Positions 44,115 to 56,854 of a DNA stretch of 64,000 nucleotides are shown piece after piece; the stretch's first letter is position 1; every line of letters begins with the position of its first letter. The position numbers were made by a program, and so were the translations under genes. A model generated the notes under the pieces. That model ran no database searches, was not told the DNA's origin, and saw only the letters and a program-made list of their open reading frames with translations. Source of the stretch: Rhipidocladum racemiflorum (lineage: Eukaryota; Streptophyta; Magnoliopsida; Poales; Poaceae); assembly GCA_036346355.1 (NCBI GenBank), contig CM070579.1, positions 2,976,001 to 3,040,000 on the forward strand, written 5' to 3'.

Positions 44115-47100
44115 TCGTGAGGAGCCTCCCTTTTACAAAGAGAGTGTACCGTAAAAGATGTGTTCTAATGTGCTTCTGTGCTAGTCCCCTGGATCAAGAG
44201 CTAGCACGCACATACAAATGGAAATCATAACCATACAAAATATCATTATCAATAAGATAGCTATTTTACAGGATAGCCTTACAAGTTAGAATAATATTGC
44301 AATGAGAGAAATGTAAGTCTTGTAGTGTGCCCATCCAATCCCTCGTGCAATCGACAAGGTATAAACTCTAGATAAAATCATCGTCATTACCCGAAACCTC
44401 GCCAAGCACGATCCTTCGAGATATTCTATTTGCTCACCTAAAAACAACAACGATAGCAAGGGTGAGTACATTGCGTACTCAAAGAAGACTTGAAGTGTTT
44501 GCAGAACCTATGATATATGCAAGCCGATACAAAGTGGGTCTCTACAATTGATTGCGTAAAACGAAGTTTAAAGTAAATCTTGAATAGTAATTCAAAAGCA
44601 TAAGTCATAAAACATTTGGTAAATAAGTAAAGTAATGAGCATCATTATCAACATATCTCAACAGATCATAATCGTATCCACTATCCATCCAAAGGCCAAC
44701 ACATGGCACAAACCACCAACATCGACCTAGACACAAAGACCGCTTATATTTGCCCACACAGTGGCACAACAAATGAGTCCAACATTGCCAACAAATGTCA
44801 AATGTTGGCTCATCTCAAGGGGTAAATTCTATTCAAATTTTATCTTCACATTTTAGCAAAAATTATTAAAACACCTTCTAACTAGTGCAAGTTCACCAAG
44901 TGCTCATAACCGAGAGCGTGGCTAATCGATTAGTTTTAACTCTGCAGAGTGGTACAGCTTTACCCACAAATAATGACTTCCCTTTTGCAAAGCTTAGTTA
45001 CACACTTCCTTTGGTGTGTCGCCAGGAAAAATCATATATAACCTTTACATTACTCAACCTGGTTTTGCACCAGCCCGTGACGTTAACCTTTGCTATGGCG
45101 GAAGAAACAACGCACTCCAAGTCACAACACAAATCCTTCACACGGCAGTCCATCCCTGCCATCCATTTATCCCCATAGCAAAGCGCACACCGTTGCATCG
45201 GCAGCGTGATTCCCAACACCTCGGTGAGGGCACCCTTCGAGCAATCCCGCAGAACAGCCCGTGCTACTACGGCCTTCCAACATGCAAAACCGCTTTTAAG
45301 CAACTTAATTGGTTATAGCCGTCCCATACCGGCATTGTGGTTGTAATGGGTAATCTTGGATCATACAACACCGAAGTTCGGTCCTTAATCCGACCCGGCG
45401 ACAATCTTCACCTAACTACGTGTGAGCACACCTCACACAACCTGGCTATTGCCAATAAGTCACCCGCGTCCAAATCATAGTTTTATTTTTCATTTTTATT
45501 AAACTACAGATCCTTTACTATCATATTCAACCTTTTTAAGTTTTTCAAGAACTAAACATCTCATCTAAGCATGGCTAAGCATGAATGATTATTAAGCGCA
45601 TATACCCATTTCACATATTCATGTGTCAATCCATGTCCTAGAGTTATCAAAGGTTCACATGGCAATATTGATTAAGGATATCCACAATTGAGGGTCATAG
45701 CTACCATTAACCACAAATTAGCATTTTACTAACATAATGCATGCATGTAAAAACATTGATGAAAACATTTCAAAATCTGGGATCAACATGTTCAAAGGGT
45801 GCTTGCCTTGCTATACGTTGTTTACAACGAAATAGAAGTCGTAGCTCATGTTGTCGAGGTCGGAGTTGTCATCGAGTACGCGTTTGGACTCGTTCAAAGG
45901 CAGCGTCGGCTACGTCAGGCTCTACTCGTCATATCGCGATACATAAAAAAGAACAAATTCCAATAAGGTAAACTCCAATAAGGCAAAAAGAATACAGATA
46001 GAAAACCAAATAGAAATCCAAATAACAAATCATCACACATAACAACCATGATTTCTGGGTTTAGGTTATATGATTTCAAGTATACGTGTTTTATATTGTC
46101 TTTCCACTCATTTCCCTTACTAACGGTTTAAACTATATACCGCAACATGATTACTTATTTTCTATGAATCGTTTATCCTTATTTTACGAATTCAAGAAGC
46201 TACGATTGTTTATATTAATGGAATTAAGACATTAGTTAACACACCTATTGTAATCCGGTAGTACCGACTCTCGGATTGCGGTATTACAACTTTCTGTAGT
46301 ACCGCTTCGAGTTCCGGTAGTACCGACCTTTAATATTAAAAGGCATTTACTTGGATTATAGTTACCGGCTAAACCTACAGGTTCTAGATGATTATTACGA
46401 CATTAACATTTTGGCTAGGGACTAGCTAACGCTTAACTATTCATAACATACACTATCGACAATCATATAACTTAGGGTTATCGCTCTAACAGGATTCAGA
46501 TGCAAAGCAAGAAGTAAATTAAATATTTCTCCAGATTATGGTAGTCTATATACTAGGAGTGATTCTAGGCTATTCTTCTTAACATTCTCATTTAGACGGG
46601 TTATTCTACTGCCACCTAAAAGGCTTAAGTGCTAATAAAATCTATGCGATAACTATTCAATTTTCGCTTTTACATTTGCGGCTACACTTTAAAGAGTTCT
46701 TTAACCATTTTTTTCACGGACTAGCTGGGGTATCACTAAGAGTGTTTTAAAGTTAGTTCCGCGACATTCTACTTCTATCCGAGACGCTTTGCAACTAAAG
46801 GAGCATTACGACTTATGCAAATTAAATCATACGTTGCATGCAAATGAACTATTTCGCAAGACTAGCTAGTCTTGATCTAGAGGTATTTAAATGCAGATTT
46901 TACAAGTGTTAATACTAATGCTTATTTCTACACCTTAACTTATATTCTAATTATAGGTGCATTAAGAGCAAGGTTATATGTAAGCTTAGTTCCCTTCTTG
47001 CTAAAGTTTATTTGAGTGTCATCTTAAGCTAGGGCCATACATATTATTTTCCCTTGTTTGTAAAACATCTCCTTAGGGGCAACATTCCTATGTGTGGAAG

Positions 47101-47311
47101 ACAAAAACTATTATGATCCTAAGTTGAATTAGACCTTTTGGTCGATTAATATGGTTTCCGCTTTAGGAACATCTTTAAGACTAGTTTCACATGCTCTAAT
47201 ACCTATTCATGTTATTTTGTTTACTTGTGCCTTAAATCCTTACGTGTGTGTATAGTATATGAAAGCATATTTGATTTAAGGTGCTAAGTGCAAACCAAGA
47301 CTAATTATAAT
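44115..47311 (-). repeat. C-family solo LTR, copy 4, left part before element A'
   Basis: Begins near 44115, where TCGTGAGGAGCC stands for the TGTGAGGAGCC end. It runs to 47311, where element A' is inserted. The LTR resumes after the duplicated ATAAT at 56850. Without A' the LTR would be about 5.64 kb, like copies 2 and 3. Confidence 0.68.
47307..47311. repeat. Target site duplication of element A', left copy (ATAAT)
   Basis: ATAAT before the LTR and again after the other LTR at 56850-56854. Uninterrupted copies have this sequence once, as in TTATAATGAGC near 28480. Confidence 0.95.
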
Positions 47312-49508
47312 TGTAACACCCCGGCATTCAATATGCCCGAATGCTACCAAACATAAGCTAAACAACAACTAAATACCACATTTAACATCAATTTCCAGCA
47401 AAGGTGCATAGACTAAAAACCGACATTTCGGCAGCACCTCCTTTGTTTTATCATGAATTTAAGGAACAGCAACAATATAGCATTATATGGCAATAAGAGA
47501 AACATCTAAAACAGCAATAAATAAAGTCTTAACGACAATAAGAGACTAACATTAAGCTCTTAAGGTTCCAAGCGTCAAACAAACAATAGAACTCTCAATA
47601 ACCAAGCTAAGACTTAATTTTAAAGACCATCACACGCAATTTATTATCAAACTAAATGAATTGACTTGGGGAAACATTAAGGTGAAGCAACGTGTGAGCG
47701 TGTGACTATTCCCCTTTCCCGCATGCCGTTCTCATGGTACCTAAAACAACAAGAAAACACAAGGGTGAGTTCGAAAACTCAGCAAGCATACTGCAATGGA
47801 CAACAAGCATAACAACAAGTCAATAACATCTTTCATCATGTATAACATCTCATTCATGAATACTTATCAATATCATCATCAATTTGTATGCGATGTAATG
47901 CATTGCTCCTGACCCTCTGGAACCTCATACCGGTATGGGAAGTACACACCCGTCGGTGTGCACCCTTTCCCCCTTCCATCCCGAAGATGGAGGGTGCCTA
48001 CTCGCTTCCAAACACCACGTGGATGGAATCACGACATAGGACTTACTCAATGGCGCCCGGACTAGTCATAACTTTCTCACCGACCTTGCCGGACTAGCTA
48101 TGACTTTCTCACCGCCCTCGCCCTATCTCATGACATGCATGCAACCATGCCAAATATCATATTCAATTCACATATTAACACATGGCATCATAATATGTTA
48201 AACATGCTCATCATATCATATCAATTATTAACACATGGCAAGTGAACATATATCATGTAAACAATTCCATCTAATCACAACATGCAACCTACAACTCGCT
48301 ATCCATCACAACACACTTGCCTCAACCACGTGCAACGGATTGGCGGGAAGAAGAGGGAACTCCCGGGGTCACACCACCTGCACATAGGCATCACACACTC
48401 ACAATCATAACCTCAAAACAGTACACACGCCCCATCTAACCCGACATTGCCAACTACTCGCAAAAACCTAAAAACAGAGGTTCTGTCCCGGCGGAACAGC
48501 AGCCTCGCAAAAGGCATAACTTGAGTTCTGGGACTCCAAATCGAATAAACGAGTACACCGTCGCGAAGCTTAGGAAATTTCCCAACTTTTTCTAGTTATA
48601 GGGAAAGACTGATTCGGACTCTAAAATTGTTTAATCTACAGATTACCACAATCTGTTCCAGTTACGTCACAGATTTTAAGGCGCTCGGTAAAACAGCCAT
48701 AACTTTCAAACGGCTGATCGGAAATTAACGTGCTTTACGTCCACGGAAAGATAATTAAATTATATACAACTTCCTAGAAGTCCGTACGGTCTGATTCGGA
48801 TTCTAAATCGACGGAAACTCGAACCCTAGTTCGACTGCTCAATCTGCCCGAAAACAGAAACGTGGACAAGTTTAGATCTAACCCAAATTACTTCAAACCA
48901 GCGCCTCCAATTGATCTAAAAACTTGATAAACACCCTAATAACAGTACCTAGATCAAATCCAAGGATCCTCATGTTCATACCTGTGCCCGGCGCAAAACT
49001 CCAATCAATCTCCTCGCGAATCGCTCCTTGCTCCACGTTACTCGCTCCTCGCTCCTCGCTCCTCGCTCCACGGGATGACTCCACAAGGTGCAGGGGTGGG
49101 GAGGCCACCCTAGGGCAGCAAGGGGTGGAGGGGAGGTGGTGTGGAGGTGGAGGAAAGGGAGGGGGGTGCGCATGGTTTTGGGGGCTAGGGCTTAGGAGAG
49201 GGGGAGGGAGGAGAGGGGCGCAAGAGGGGAGGTGGGGCGCAATAACAGCAGCATGGGCGCAAGGGGCTGGGGAGCCCTTTACCAGCCCTCAACCCAATCC
49301 TAGTCCGTTACGGAGTCCTAATCCATCCCACCAAAGCCCACCAAGGCCCAAAACTCCTCAGGAAGGCCCAAAACCCAAAACGGCCGAAAGCGGCCCGAAA
49401 AAGCTATTAACCTCCGATGCTTATGATTTTAACCTTAATTCCACATCTCATACTGTATTTAACCTTATCATGCTCAATAATAAGGTTACGACACTCCGAG
49501 GTGTCACA
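47312..49508 (-). repeat. Element A' 3' LTR
   Basis: About 2.2 kb, ends TGTAACACCCC and GGTGTCACA on the plus strand. It differs from the other LTR by roughly 20 small changes. These include the length of the heptamer array and single-base changes such as CCGACATTTCGG against CCGAGATTTCGG. Confidence 0.93.
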
Positions 49509-49525
49509 TTCGTCCCCCCTTCAAC
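49509..49525 (-). other. Polypurine tract of element A'
   Basis: On the element strand GTTGAAGGGGGGACGAA precedes the 3' LTR, matching the tract of element A at 16471-16484. Confidence 0.82.
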
Positions 49526-49595
49526 AGGATTCGACCTCGAATCTAAACGCACCAACACGAAACTCAGCCAGAAACCAAAAGGTCGAATTTTCACA

Positions 49596-49872
49596 TCACA
49601 TACCTGAGGCGAACAGCTCGGGATACTTCAAGATGCGAGATTCCAGCTCCCAAGTCGCTTCTCTCTCGCCTGATGTGACCACAGGACCTTGACAAACTTA
49701 AGCGTCTGTTCTTCATCACTCGCTCTGAAGTCCCCGGAATTTCCACGGGGACGGGACTCGAAGGTGAGGTCTGCTCAAGCACTAATGGTTCCAATGGAAC
49801 CACCAACTCCGGATCGTGCAAGTATTTCTTCAACATCGAGACATGGAACACATCATGCACACCTTGCATGGA
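49596..49872 (-). pseudogene. Element A' chromodomain-like tail of integrase
   Basis: In one frame MQGVHDVFHVSMLKKYLHDP and ELVVPLEPLVLEQ. After a frame change the tail corresponds to the EATWELE...KYPELF segment of element A and ends with TGA at 49596-49598. In plant chromoviruses this region is thought to bind chromatin marks and direct integration. It is frameshifted near 49740 and 49690. Confidence 0.75.
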
Positions 49873-51075
49873 TTAGGTAGCTCTAGGCGATAGGCCAACC
49901 TCGCCAACTCGAGGCGAGGATAGGAAAAGGCCCAACATACCTTGGGTGAGCTTTCCTTTGGTGCCAAAACGCACCGCACCCTTGGTGGGAGATACTCGCA
50001 AGAGTGCGCTATCACCCACCTCAAACTCCAAGTCTCGCCGCCTCACATCGGCATAGCTCTTACATGCGCTCTGTGCTGCGAGAAGGTTCTGCCGAACCTC
50101 CGACACGCGATCAACGATCTGCTGAACCCAATCCGGCCCAAGAATAGCTCTCTCGCCCACAAAGATCCCAACAAAGTGGCGATCTGCACTTCCGACCATA
50201 CTGATTACCTCATAAGGAGCAGCCGGGATCTTTGGAATGGTAGCTGTTATTGTAAGCAAACTCTGCAAGGGGCAAATGGTCTTCCCAGCTACCCTTCCAA
50301 GCCATCACACAGGCCACGAGCATGTCCTCCAAAGTTTGGATGGTACGCTCAGGCCCATCTGTCTGAGGGTGAAAAGCGGTACTAAGGCAAAGCTGCGTAC
50401 CCAAAGCACTCTGCAAACTCTCCCAGAACTTGGAGACGAACTTCGCATCCCGATCGAGAGATAATGGTCTTGGGTACACCATGCAATCTCACAATCTCCC
50501 GCACATAGATGGGAGCCAACTCGCTCATTGAATTGGTCGTGCGGATGGGAATGAAATGCGCAGACTTGCTGAGACGGTCCACCACAACCCAAACAAGCAT
50601 CCTTCCTCGTGGAGAACGAGGTAGACCAACCACGAAATCCATGGAGATGTCATCCCATGGCCACACAGGAACCTCCAATGGCTGCAACAGACCGGCGGGG
50701 CGCTTATGCTCAGCTTTGATCTTCGACAGATCCCACAAGACGCCACATACTTGGCAATATCCACTCTCATCCTTTTCCACCAGAAATTCTTCTTCAAGTC
50801 CACTGTACATCTTGGTCTCTCGGGATGGACCGTGCACTGGTGCGATGAGCTTCTCTCGAGAATGTCTTCTTTCACTTGAGATTTACGGGCACGCCTGACG
50901 GCCCTGAAACCTCAAAACTCCCGCATCATCAACGGTAAAGTCTCCCGACTTGCCATCCTCAAGGCGTTCCTCACTGCTGGAGCAAACGATCATCTTTGTT
51001 GTGCCTCCCGCTTTGCAGCTCGAGAATCGGCCCGACTCAAGAATCAATTGAGTTTCAGCTTGCACGGTCCCCGCA
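49873..51075 (-). pseudogene. Element A' integrase
   Basis: The zinc-binding part (CQVCGVL / YVASCGICRRSK) lies near 50740. The core follows with DISMDFVVGLPRSPRGR, a damaged second Asp region near 50450 (RDAKFVSKFWESLQSALG), and STAFHPQTDGPERTIQTLEDM. The C-terminal part has ILGPDWVQQIVDRVSEVRQN and DLEFEVGDSALLRVSPTKG. Frameshifts at about 50860, 50690, 50545, 50460 and 50260 split it. The glutamate lies in TDGPE, where element A reads TDGRSE, a one-residue deletion next to the active site. Confidence 0.87.
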
Positions 51076-51119
51076 AGCGATAGGAGACTCCCAAGCGCTC
51101 AAAATCAGCAACAAGACAA

Positions 51120-51600
51120 TCAACAACAGGGGCATTGTCTTGCGATCGAGAGCGTCGGCCACCACATTTGCCTTCCCGGATGATCTTGGATAGTGAGGTC
51201 ATAATCCTTTATCAATTCTAGCCACCTCCTCTGCCTCAAGTTCAAATCTTTACGAGTAAAGATGTACTTGAGGCTCTTGTGATCGATAAAAATATCACAA
51301 GATTCGCCGTACAAATAATGCCTCCATATCTTCAATGCAAACACCACGGCGGCTAGCTCAAGATCAAGGGTGGGATAGTTACGCTCATGCTTTTTCATTT
51401 GCCTCGAAGCATAAGCAATCACCTTGCCATTTTGCATGAGCACACAACCAAGTCCCAACCGAGAAGCATCGGAATAAGCAGTGAAGCGCTTCCCGGTTCG
51501 GGAAGGGTAAGAACAGAGCGATCACTAACTTCTCCTTCAAAGTGCGGAAAATTTGTGCTCACACTCTGCGATCCTTTGGAACTTCATCCCCTTCTGAGTC
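51120..51600 (-). pseudogene. Element A' RNase H
   Basis: Frame 51458-51120 gives MGLGCVLMQNGKVIAYASRQ, then YPTLDLELAAVVFALKIW, IDHKSLKYIFTRKDLNLRQ and a damaged VADALSR region. The first Asp strand (YSDASR-like) lies upstream in another frame near 51470. Same type as 348-833 of element A. Confidence 0.87.
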
Positions 51601-51689
51601 AGTTGTGAAAGTGGCTTGGCAACGATAGAGAAATCCTGCACAAAACGCCGATAGTATCCAGCCAACCCAAGGAAACTACGCACCTCTTT

Positions 51690-52440
51690 GACATTGGAAG
51701 GCCTCTTCCAATCCAAAATCACGAGACTTTGCTAGGATCTACCGATATGCCCTCTGGATTGATGATGTGGCCAAGAAAACCCATACGAAATCCGTAACTC
51801 GCACTTTTTCAGCTTAGCAAAGAATTGATTCTCCTCAGGGTACTCAAAGACAAGCCTCAAGTGTCGCTCATGCTCCTCTTCCGATTTAGAGTAAATCGAA
51901 TGTCATCGATGAACACTACCACAAACTCATCAAGGTACTTGTGTAGCATCTTGTTCATCGCCTCCATAAAGACAGCGAGGAGCATTAGTTAGTCCAAAAG
52001 ACATAACTTTAAATTCATAATGCCCATACCTAGTGGAGAAAGCAGTCTTCTCAATGTCCTGCTCCTCACACGGATCTGATTGTACCCGATCGAAGATCAA
52101 TCTTGGAGAACACCTTTGCTCCCTTGATTGGTCAAACAGATCCTCGATGCGAGGCAAAGGATACTTGTTCTTGGCTGTCACTTGATTAAGAGCACGATAA
52201 TCAATGCACATACGCCAACTTCCATCCTTCTTGAGACGAAGAGGACGGGTGCTCCCCATGGCGAACGCTACGCCGAATGAAGCCTTTGGCCATCAGATCC
52301 TCCAATCGCTTCTTCAACTCGTCTTGAAAAGGTCGAGCCAAGCGGTATGGAGAGATAGAAATAGGTCGAGTGCCGGAGCAAGATCAATCTGAAACTCCAC
52401 ATTCCTCACGGGAGGTAGACCAGGCAACTCGTCAGGAACA
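51690..52440 (-). pseudogene. Element A' reverse transcriptase
   Basis: Contains LKKDGSWRMCIDYRALNQVT, KYPLPRIEDLFDQ, EQDIEKTAFSTRYGHYEF and MSFGLTNAP, then the catalytic FIDDI at about 51900-51915 and the connection region VRSFLGLAGYYRRFV near 51660. The block order is complete, but the palm segment near 52080-52130 and the part after NAP are frameshifted. Confidence 0.88.
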
Positions 52441-52479
52441 CATCAACGAACTCCTTCACTACAGAAATCTCCTCAATGG

Positions 52480-52912
52480 GAATCGAGGAAGATGGTTTCT
52501 CAGACAAAGTCATGAGGAAACCCAACAGCCTCAAACGCCAGGCAGAAAACAAACTAGTCAAAGCAAAGCCAGGCTGGAGGGTATACCACCCTGAAAGGTC
52601 AACTCTTCCGGACGGGCCTGCAAGGCAAGCTGTCTTCGAAACAACAGATCTTAGCACGGCATCGATGCAGCGATCCATGCCCAAAATGACATCAAAAGGA
52701 GCCAACTGGATCACCATGAGATTGGCAAAGAAAACCTCATCATCAATGGCAATGGTGCAACCAGGGCAAACCAAAGAACTAGCAATCAAACCCCGGAGAA
52801 TCGACTAACACGGACTCGTAAATCCGCTGAACTCCCAACTTAGCTCTACTAGCAAACTCCGACGACACAAAAGAATAGGATGCTCCGAATCAAATAGAAC
52901 AAAGGCATCAAC
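52480..52912 (-). pseudogene. Element A' protease, frame lost at the active site
   Basis: Asp-Ser of the aspartic protease motif is at about 52886-52891 (VLFDS). The next codons read E-H-P instead of the expected Gly-Ala-Ser. A single missing G would explain this, because the following bases fit the family in the shifted frame. The flap and C-terminal part (IAIDDEVFFANLMVIQLA, DVILGMD) are clear at 52789-52680. A pre-RT linker VVKEFVDVF follows. Confidence 0.75.
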
Positions 52913-53212
52913 GGAATCCACGAGCAGAGTACCTGAAACCACCTCTGGATGCCCGGTGACTCGGCGGTCGGCAAAGCGTACACTCCTGGTGGCGCCGGGA
53001 CGAATGAGCCCGACTCGGTCGATGCCCCATCAAGGTGGGGCGGAGGAGGCAGCGAGGAGGAAGCAGGCGGCTGCGGGCACCAAGATGCCGCTGGTGGCGC
53101 CACGCAAAGGGTGGATGAGAAACAGGAGCAGCCATCATGTGCACCGATCCTCTAGAAGACGCCCGGAGTGGGAGGAGAAGGCACCGTCTCCCACTTGATG
53201 ATGCTACCGGGT

Positions 53213-54308
53213 TCATCCGGCAGACTCGCCCCATATGGCGGGCTTGCCACGGTGGTTGCAACTCCCGGTCCAACCACACTCTGAAGCACGGTGCTCGCCA
53301 CCGCACTTGAAGCACTTCATGCCTGCCCGGCACAGGGTAACAACCGCTCGCGAAGAAGGCAGCCAGGCGACCCACGTCTTAGCCCACGAGGAGGAGCCCT
53401 GTCCTCCCTTGAACTTCTTGAAGGTGGGATCTTTGAGAGGACCCACCTCCTCCACCAAAGGTCCTCTTCGGCCCCCGCTGGGCCGCAGGAACCCCGAACC
53501 TCCGGGTTACGCTTGTCCCGGGAGAGCTCCAACTCGAGCTCCATGCCCTTCGCTTGCTCCACCACGGAGCAGAAGTCACGAGGACGATCGCTCCCATGAC
53601 AACTCTGAACTCCTGGTTGAGGCCCCTACGGAACCTCCTAGCTTTCTCCCGATCGTTTTGCCCGCCAGTAGTCTGAAGCGCACCACGCTGTTGAACTCCT
53701 TCTCATACTCTGCCACCGACCTCTTTCCCTGGGAAAGAGTGGTCGAGTAAGCTCCATCCTCTCAAGGAAAGACTGCAGGTGGAACTTGGCTCGGAGGCGA
53801 GCCACAAAGTCCTCGGTGGTGGACCCAGATCGGGGTTCTAGCGGCGAGAACCCCCTCCCACCAGATATCGGCTTGGCCCTTGGTGAAAAGCCACAAAGCG
53901 AGTCCTCTGAACCGAGGTCAACACTAGGACCTCAACCGCCTCTCCATGTACCGCAGCCAATCTGCGGACTGGATCGGCGTGCTGCTCCGTCGAAAGTGTC
54001 AAGACGGAGGGACATCCACTCGGAGACTCATCCTCGGCTCGGTGCAGCGGGGCAACAACAGGGGCCAGCTGCAGGGGAGGCACAGCGAGGGCTGCCCGCA
54101 AGCTGGCGCAGCTCTGAATCTCCTCTGCAGAGCCTGGACTAAATCTTCATTGGCGGCGGGCACCCCGCCCCGACCGCACAGCTGGAAGCTCCTCTGAGCT
54201 GGCCCACGAGCATTAAGCGAACGCTACCCTCAAAGCAGACTCCTCAACTCCTGGGAGCCTCGCCTGGCCTCCACGACCACGGCGTCCACGGCCTCTACCC
54301 CTCGGCAT
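53213..54308 (-). pseudogene. Element A' gag
   Basis: The ATG at 54308 starts MPRGRGRGRRGRGGQ, a basic N-terminus common in this family. The central retrotransposon gag domain (54100-53600) is in several frames. Near 53330 the zinc knuckle reads MKCFKCGGEHRASEC, a C-X2-C-X3-H-X4-C, one residue shorter than the usual C-X2-C-X4-H-X4-C. Gag packages element RNA; the knuckle binds nucleic acid. Confidence 0.8.
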
Positions 54309-54618
54309 GGTCGCTTAGACAGACAACCACCCAAACACCAAAGCACACAATCAAGATCATAGATCAAACATCATCATAAGCATATTCCTTATCACATAAT
54401 CAAGCGCGATGCATTGATGAACCAAAACCCATCCTACTGTGCAACCAAGTGTGTCAGATTTTAGATTAGTTATACCACTTTTACAAGTTTTAACGTTGCT
54501 ATCCTATAACAAGGTTTTAGTTAGAACCTAAGCCATGTTTCTAAGTTATTCCACATCACATTTTAGTTGTACCCTATAGCATGACACTAAAAATTCACAT
54601 TCCAAGGACCTACAGCCC
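54309..54618 (-). other. Leader of element A' between primer site and gag
   Basis: AT-rich untranslated leader, no gene seen. Confidence 0.6.
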
Positions 54619-54630
54619 GCTCTGATACCA
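54619..54630 (-). other. Primer-binding site of element A', initiator-Met tRNA type
   Basis: On the minus strand TGGTATCAGAGC begins two bases after the LTR end ACA. This is the classical complement to the 3' end of plant initiator methionine tRNA. Confidence 0.92.
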
Positions 54631-54632
54631 AC

Positions 54633-56849
54633 TGTAACACCCCGGCATTCAATATGCCCGAATGCTACCAAACATAAGCTAAACAACAACTAAATACCAC
54701 ATTTAACATCAATTTCCAGCAAAGGTGCATAGACTAAAAACCGAGATTTCGGCAGCACCTCCTTTGTTTTATCATGAATTTAAGGAACAGCAACAATATA
54801 GCATTATATGGCAATAAGAGAAACATCTAAAACAGCAATAAATAAAGTCTTAACGACAATAAGAGACTAACATTAAGCTCTTAAGGTTCCAAGCGTCAAA
54901 CAAACAATAGAACTCTCAATAACCAAGCTAAGACTTAATTTTAAAGACCATCACACGCAATTTATTATCAAACTAAATGAATTGACTTGGGGAAACATTA
55001 AGGTGAAGCAACGTGTGAGCGTGTGACTATTCCCCTTTCCCGCATGCCGTTCTCATGGTACCTAAAACAACAAGAAAACACAAGGGTGAGTTCGAAAACT
55101 CAGCAAGCATATTGTAATGGACAACAAGCATAACAACAAGTCAATAACATCTTTCATCATGTATAACATCTCATTCATGAATACTTATCAATATCATCAT
55201 CAATTTGTATGCGATGTAATGCATTGCTCCTGACCCTCTGGAACCTCATACCGGTATGGGAAGTACACACCCGTCGGTGTGCACCCTTTCCCCCTTCCAT
55301 CCCGAAGATGGAGGGTGCCTACTCGCTTCCAAACACCACGTGGATGGAATCACGACATAGGACTTACTCAATGGCGTTCCGGACTAGTCATAACTTTCTC
55401 ACCGACCTTGCCGGACTAGCTATGACTTTCTCACCGCCCTCGCCCTATCTCATGACATGCATGCAACCATGCCAAATATCATATTCAATTCACATATTAA
55501 CACATGGCATCATAATATGTTAAACATGCTCATCATATCATATCAATTATTAACACATGGCAAGTGAACATATATCATGTAAACAATTCCATCTAATCAC
55601 AACATGCAACCTACAACTCGCTATCCATCACAACACACTTGCCTCAACCACGTGCAACGGATTGGCGGGAAGAAGAGGGAACTCCCGGGGTCACACCACC
55701 TGCACATAGGCATCACACACTCACAATCATAACCTCAAAACAGTACACACGCCCCCATCTAACCCGACATTGCCAACTACTCGCAAAACCTAAAAACAGA
55801 GGTTCTGTCCCGGCGGAACAGCAGCCTCGCAAAAGGCATAACTTGAGTTCTGGGACTCCAAATCGAATAAACGAGTACACCGTCGCGAAGCTTAGGAAAT
55901 TTCCCAACTTTTTCTAGTTATAGGGAAAGACTGATTCGGACTCTAAAATTGTTTAATCTACAGATTACCACAATCTGTTCCAGTTACGTCACAGATTTTT
56001 AGGCGCTCGGTAAAACAGCCATAACTTTCAAACGGCTGATCGGAAATTAACGTGCTTTACGTCCACGGAAAGATAATTAAATTATATACAACTTCCTAGA
56101 AGTCCGTACGGTCTGATTCGGATTCTAAATCGACGGAAACTCGAACCCTAGTTCGACTGCTCAATCTGCCCGAAAACAGAAACGTGGACAAGTTTAGATC
56201 TAACCCAAATTACTTCAAACCAGCGCCTCCAATTGATCTAAAAACTTGATAAACACCCTAATAACAGTACCTAGATCAAATCCAAGGATCCTCATGTTCA
56301 TACCTTTGCCCGAAGCGCAAAACTCCAATCAATCTCCTCGCGAATCGCTCCTTGCTCCACGTTACTCGCTCCTCGCTCCTCGCTCCTCGCTCCTCGCTCC
56401 ACGGGATGACTCCACAAGGTGCAGGGGTGGGGAGGCCACCCTAATGCAGCAAGGGGTGGAGGGGAGGTGGTGTGGAGGTGGAGGAAAGGGAGGGGGTGCG
56501 CACGGTTTTGGGGGCTAGGGCTTAGGGGAGGGGGAGGGAGGAGAGGGGCGCAAGAGGGGGAGGTGGGGGCGCAATAACAGCAGCATGGGCGCAAGGGGGC
56601 TGGGGGGAGCCCCTTTTACCAGCCCTCAACCCAATCCTAGTCCGTTACGGAGTCCTAATCCATCCCACCAAAGCCCACCAAGGCCCAAAACTCCTCCGGG
56701 AAGGCCCAAAACCCCGAAAACGGCCCGGAAACGGCCCGGAAAAGCTATTAACCTCCGATTCTTATGATTTTAACCTTAATTCCACATCTCATACTGTATT
56801 TAACCTTATCATGCTCAATAATAAGGTTACGACACTCCGAGGTGTCACA
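54633..56849 (-). repeat. Element A' 5' LTR
   Basis: A 2,217-bp LTR. It contains the reverse complement of the heptamer array near 56345-56402 and the same intron-like layout as 16485-18721. Confidence 0.93.
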
Positions 56850-56854
56850 ATAAT
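56850..56854. repeat. Target site duplication of element A', right copy (ATAAT)
   Basis: Matches 47307-47311. Confidence 0.95.

Larger units (their letters stand above)
37526..46952. repeat. 9.4 kb tandem unit, copy 3
   Basis: A 9,427-bp copy with the same order. It holds the best-preserved ubiquitin-like gene. Confidence 0.95.
47312..56849 (-). mobile_element. Ty3/gypsy chromovirus-type element A', complete
   Basis: A 9,538-bp element of the same family as A, in the opposite orientation. Minus-strand order is 5' LTR (54633-56849), primer site, gag with zinc knuckle, protease, RT, RNase H, integrase, chromodomain-like tail, polypurine tract, 3' LTR (47312-49508). ATAAT duplications flank it. 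All domains are present but split by frameshifts, so it could not move on its own as read. The tandem unit it entered is otherwise continuous, which shows it arrived after, or independently of, the array's expansion. Confidence 0.95.

Noticed and set aside
37526..46952. Ubiquitin-like gene copies as functional polyubiquitin
   Set aside because: No ubiquitin sequence identity, no C-terminal Gly-Gly and frames are broken; only a general beta-grasp resemblance.
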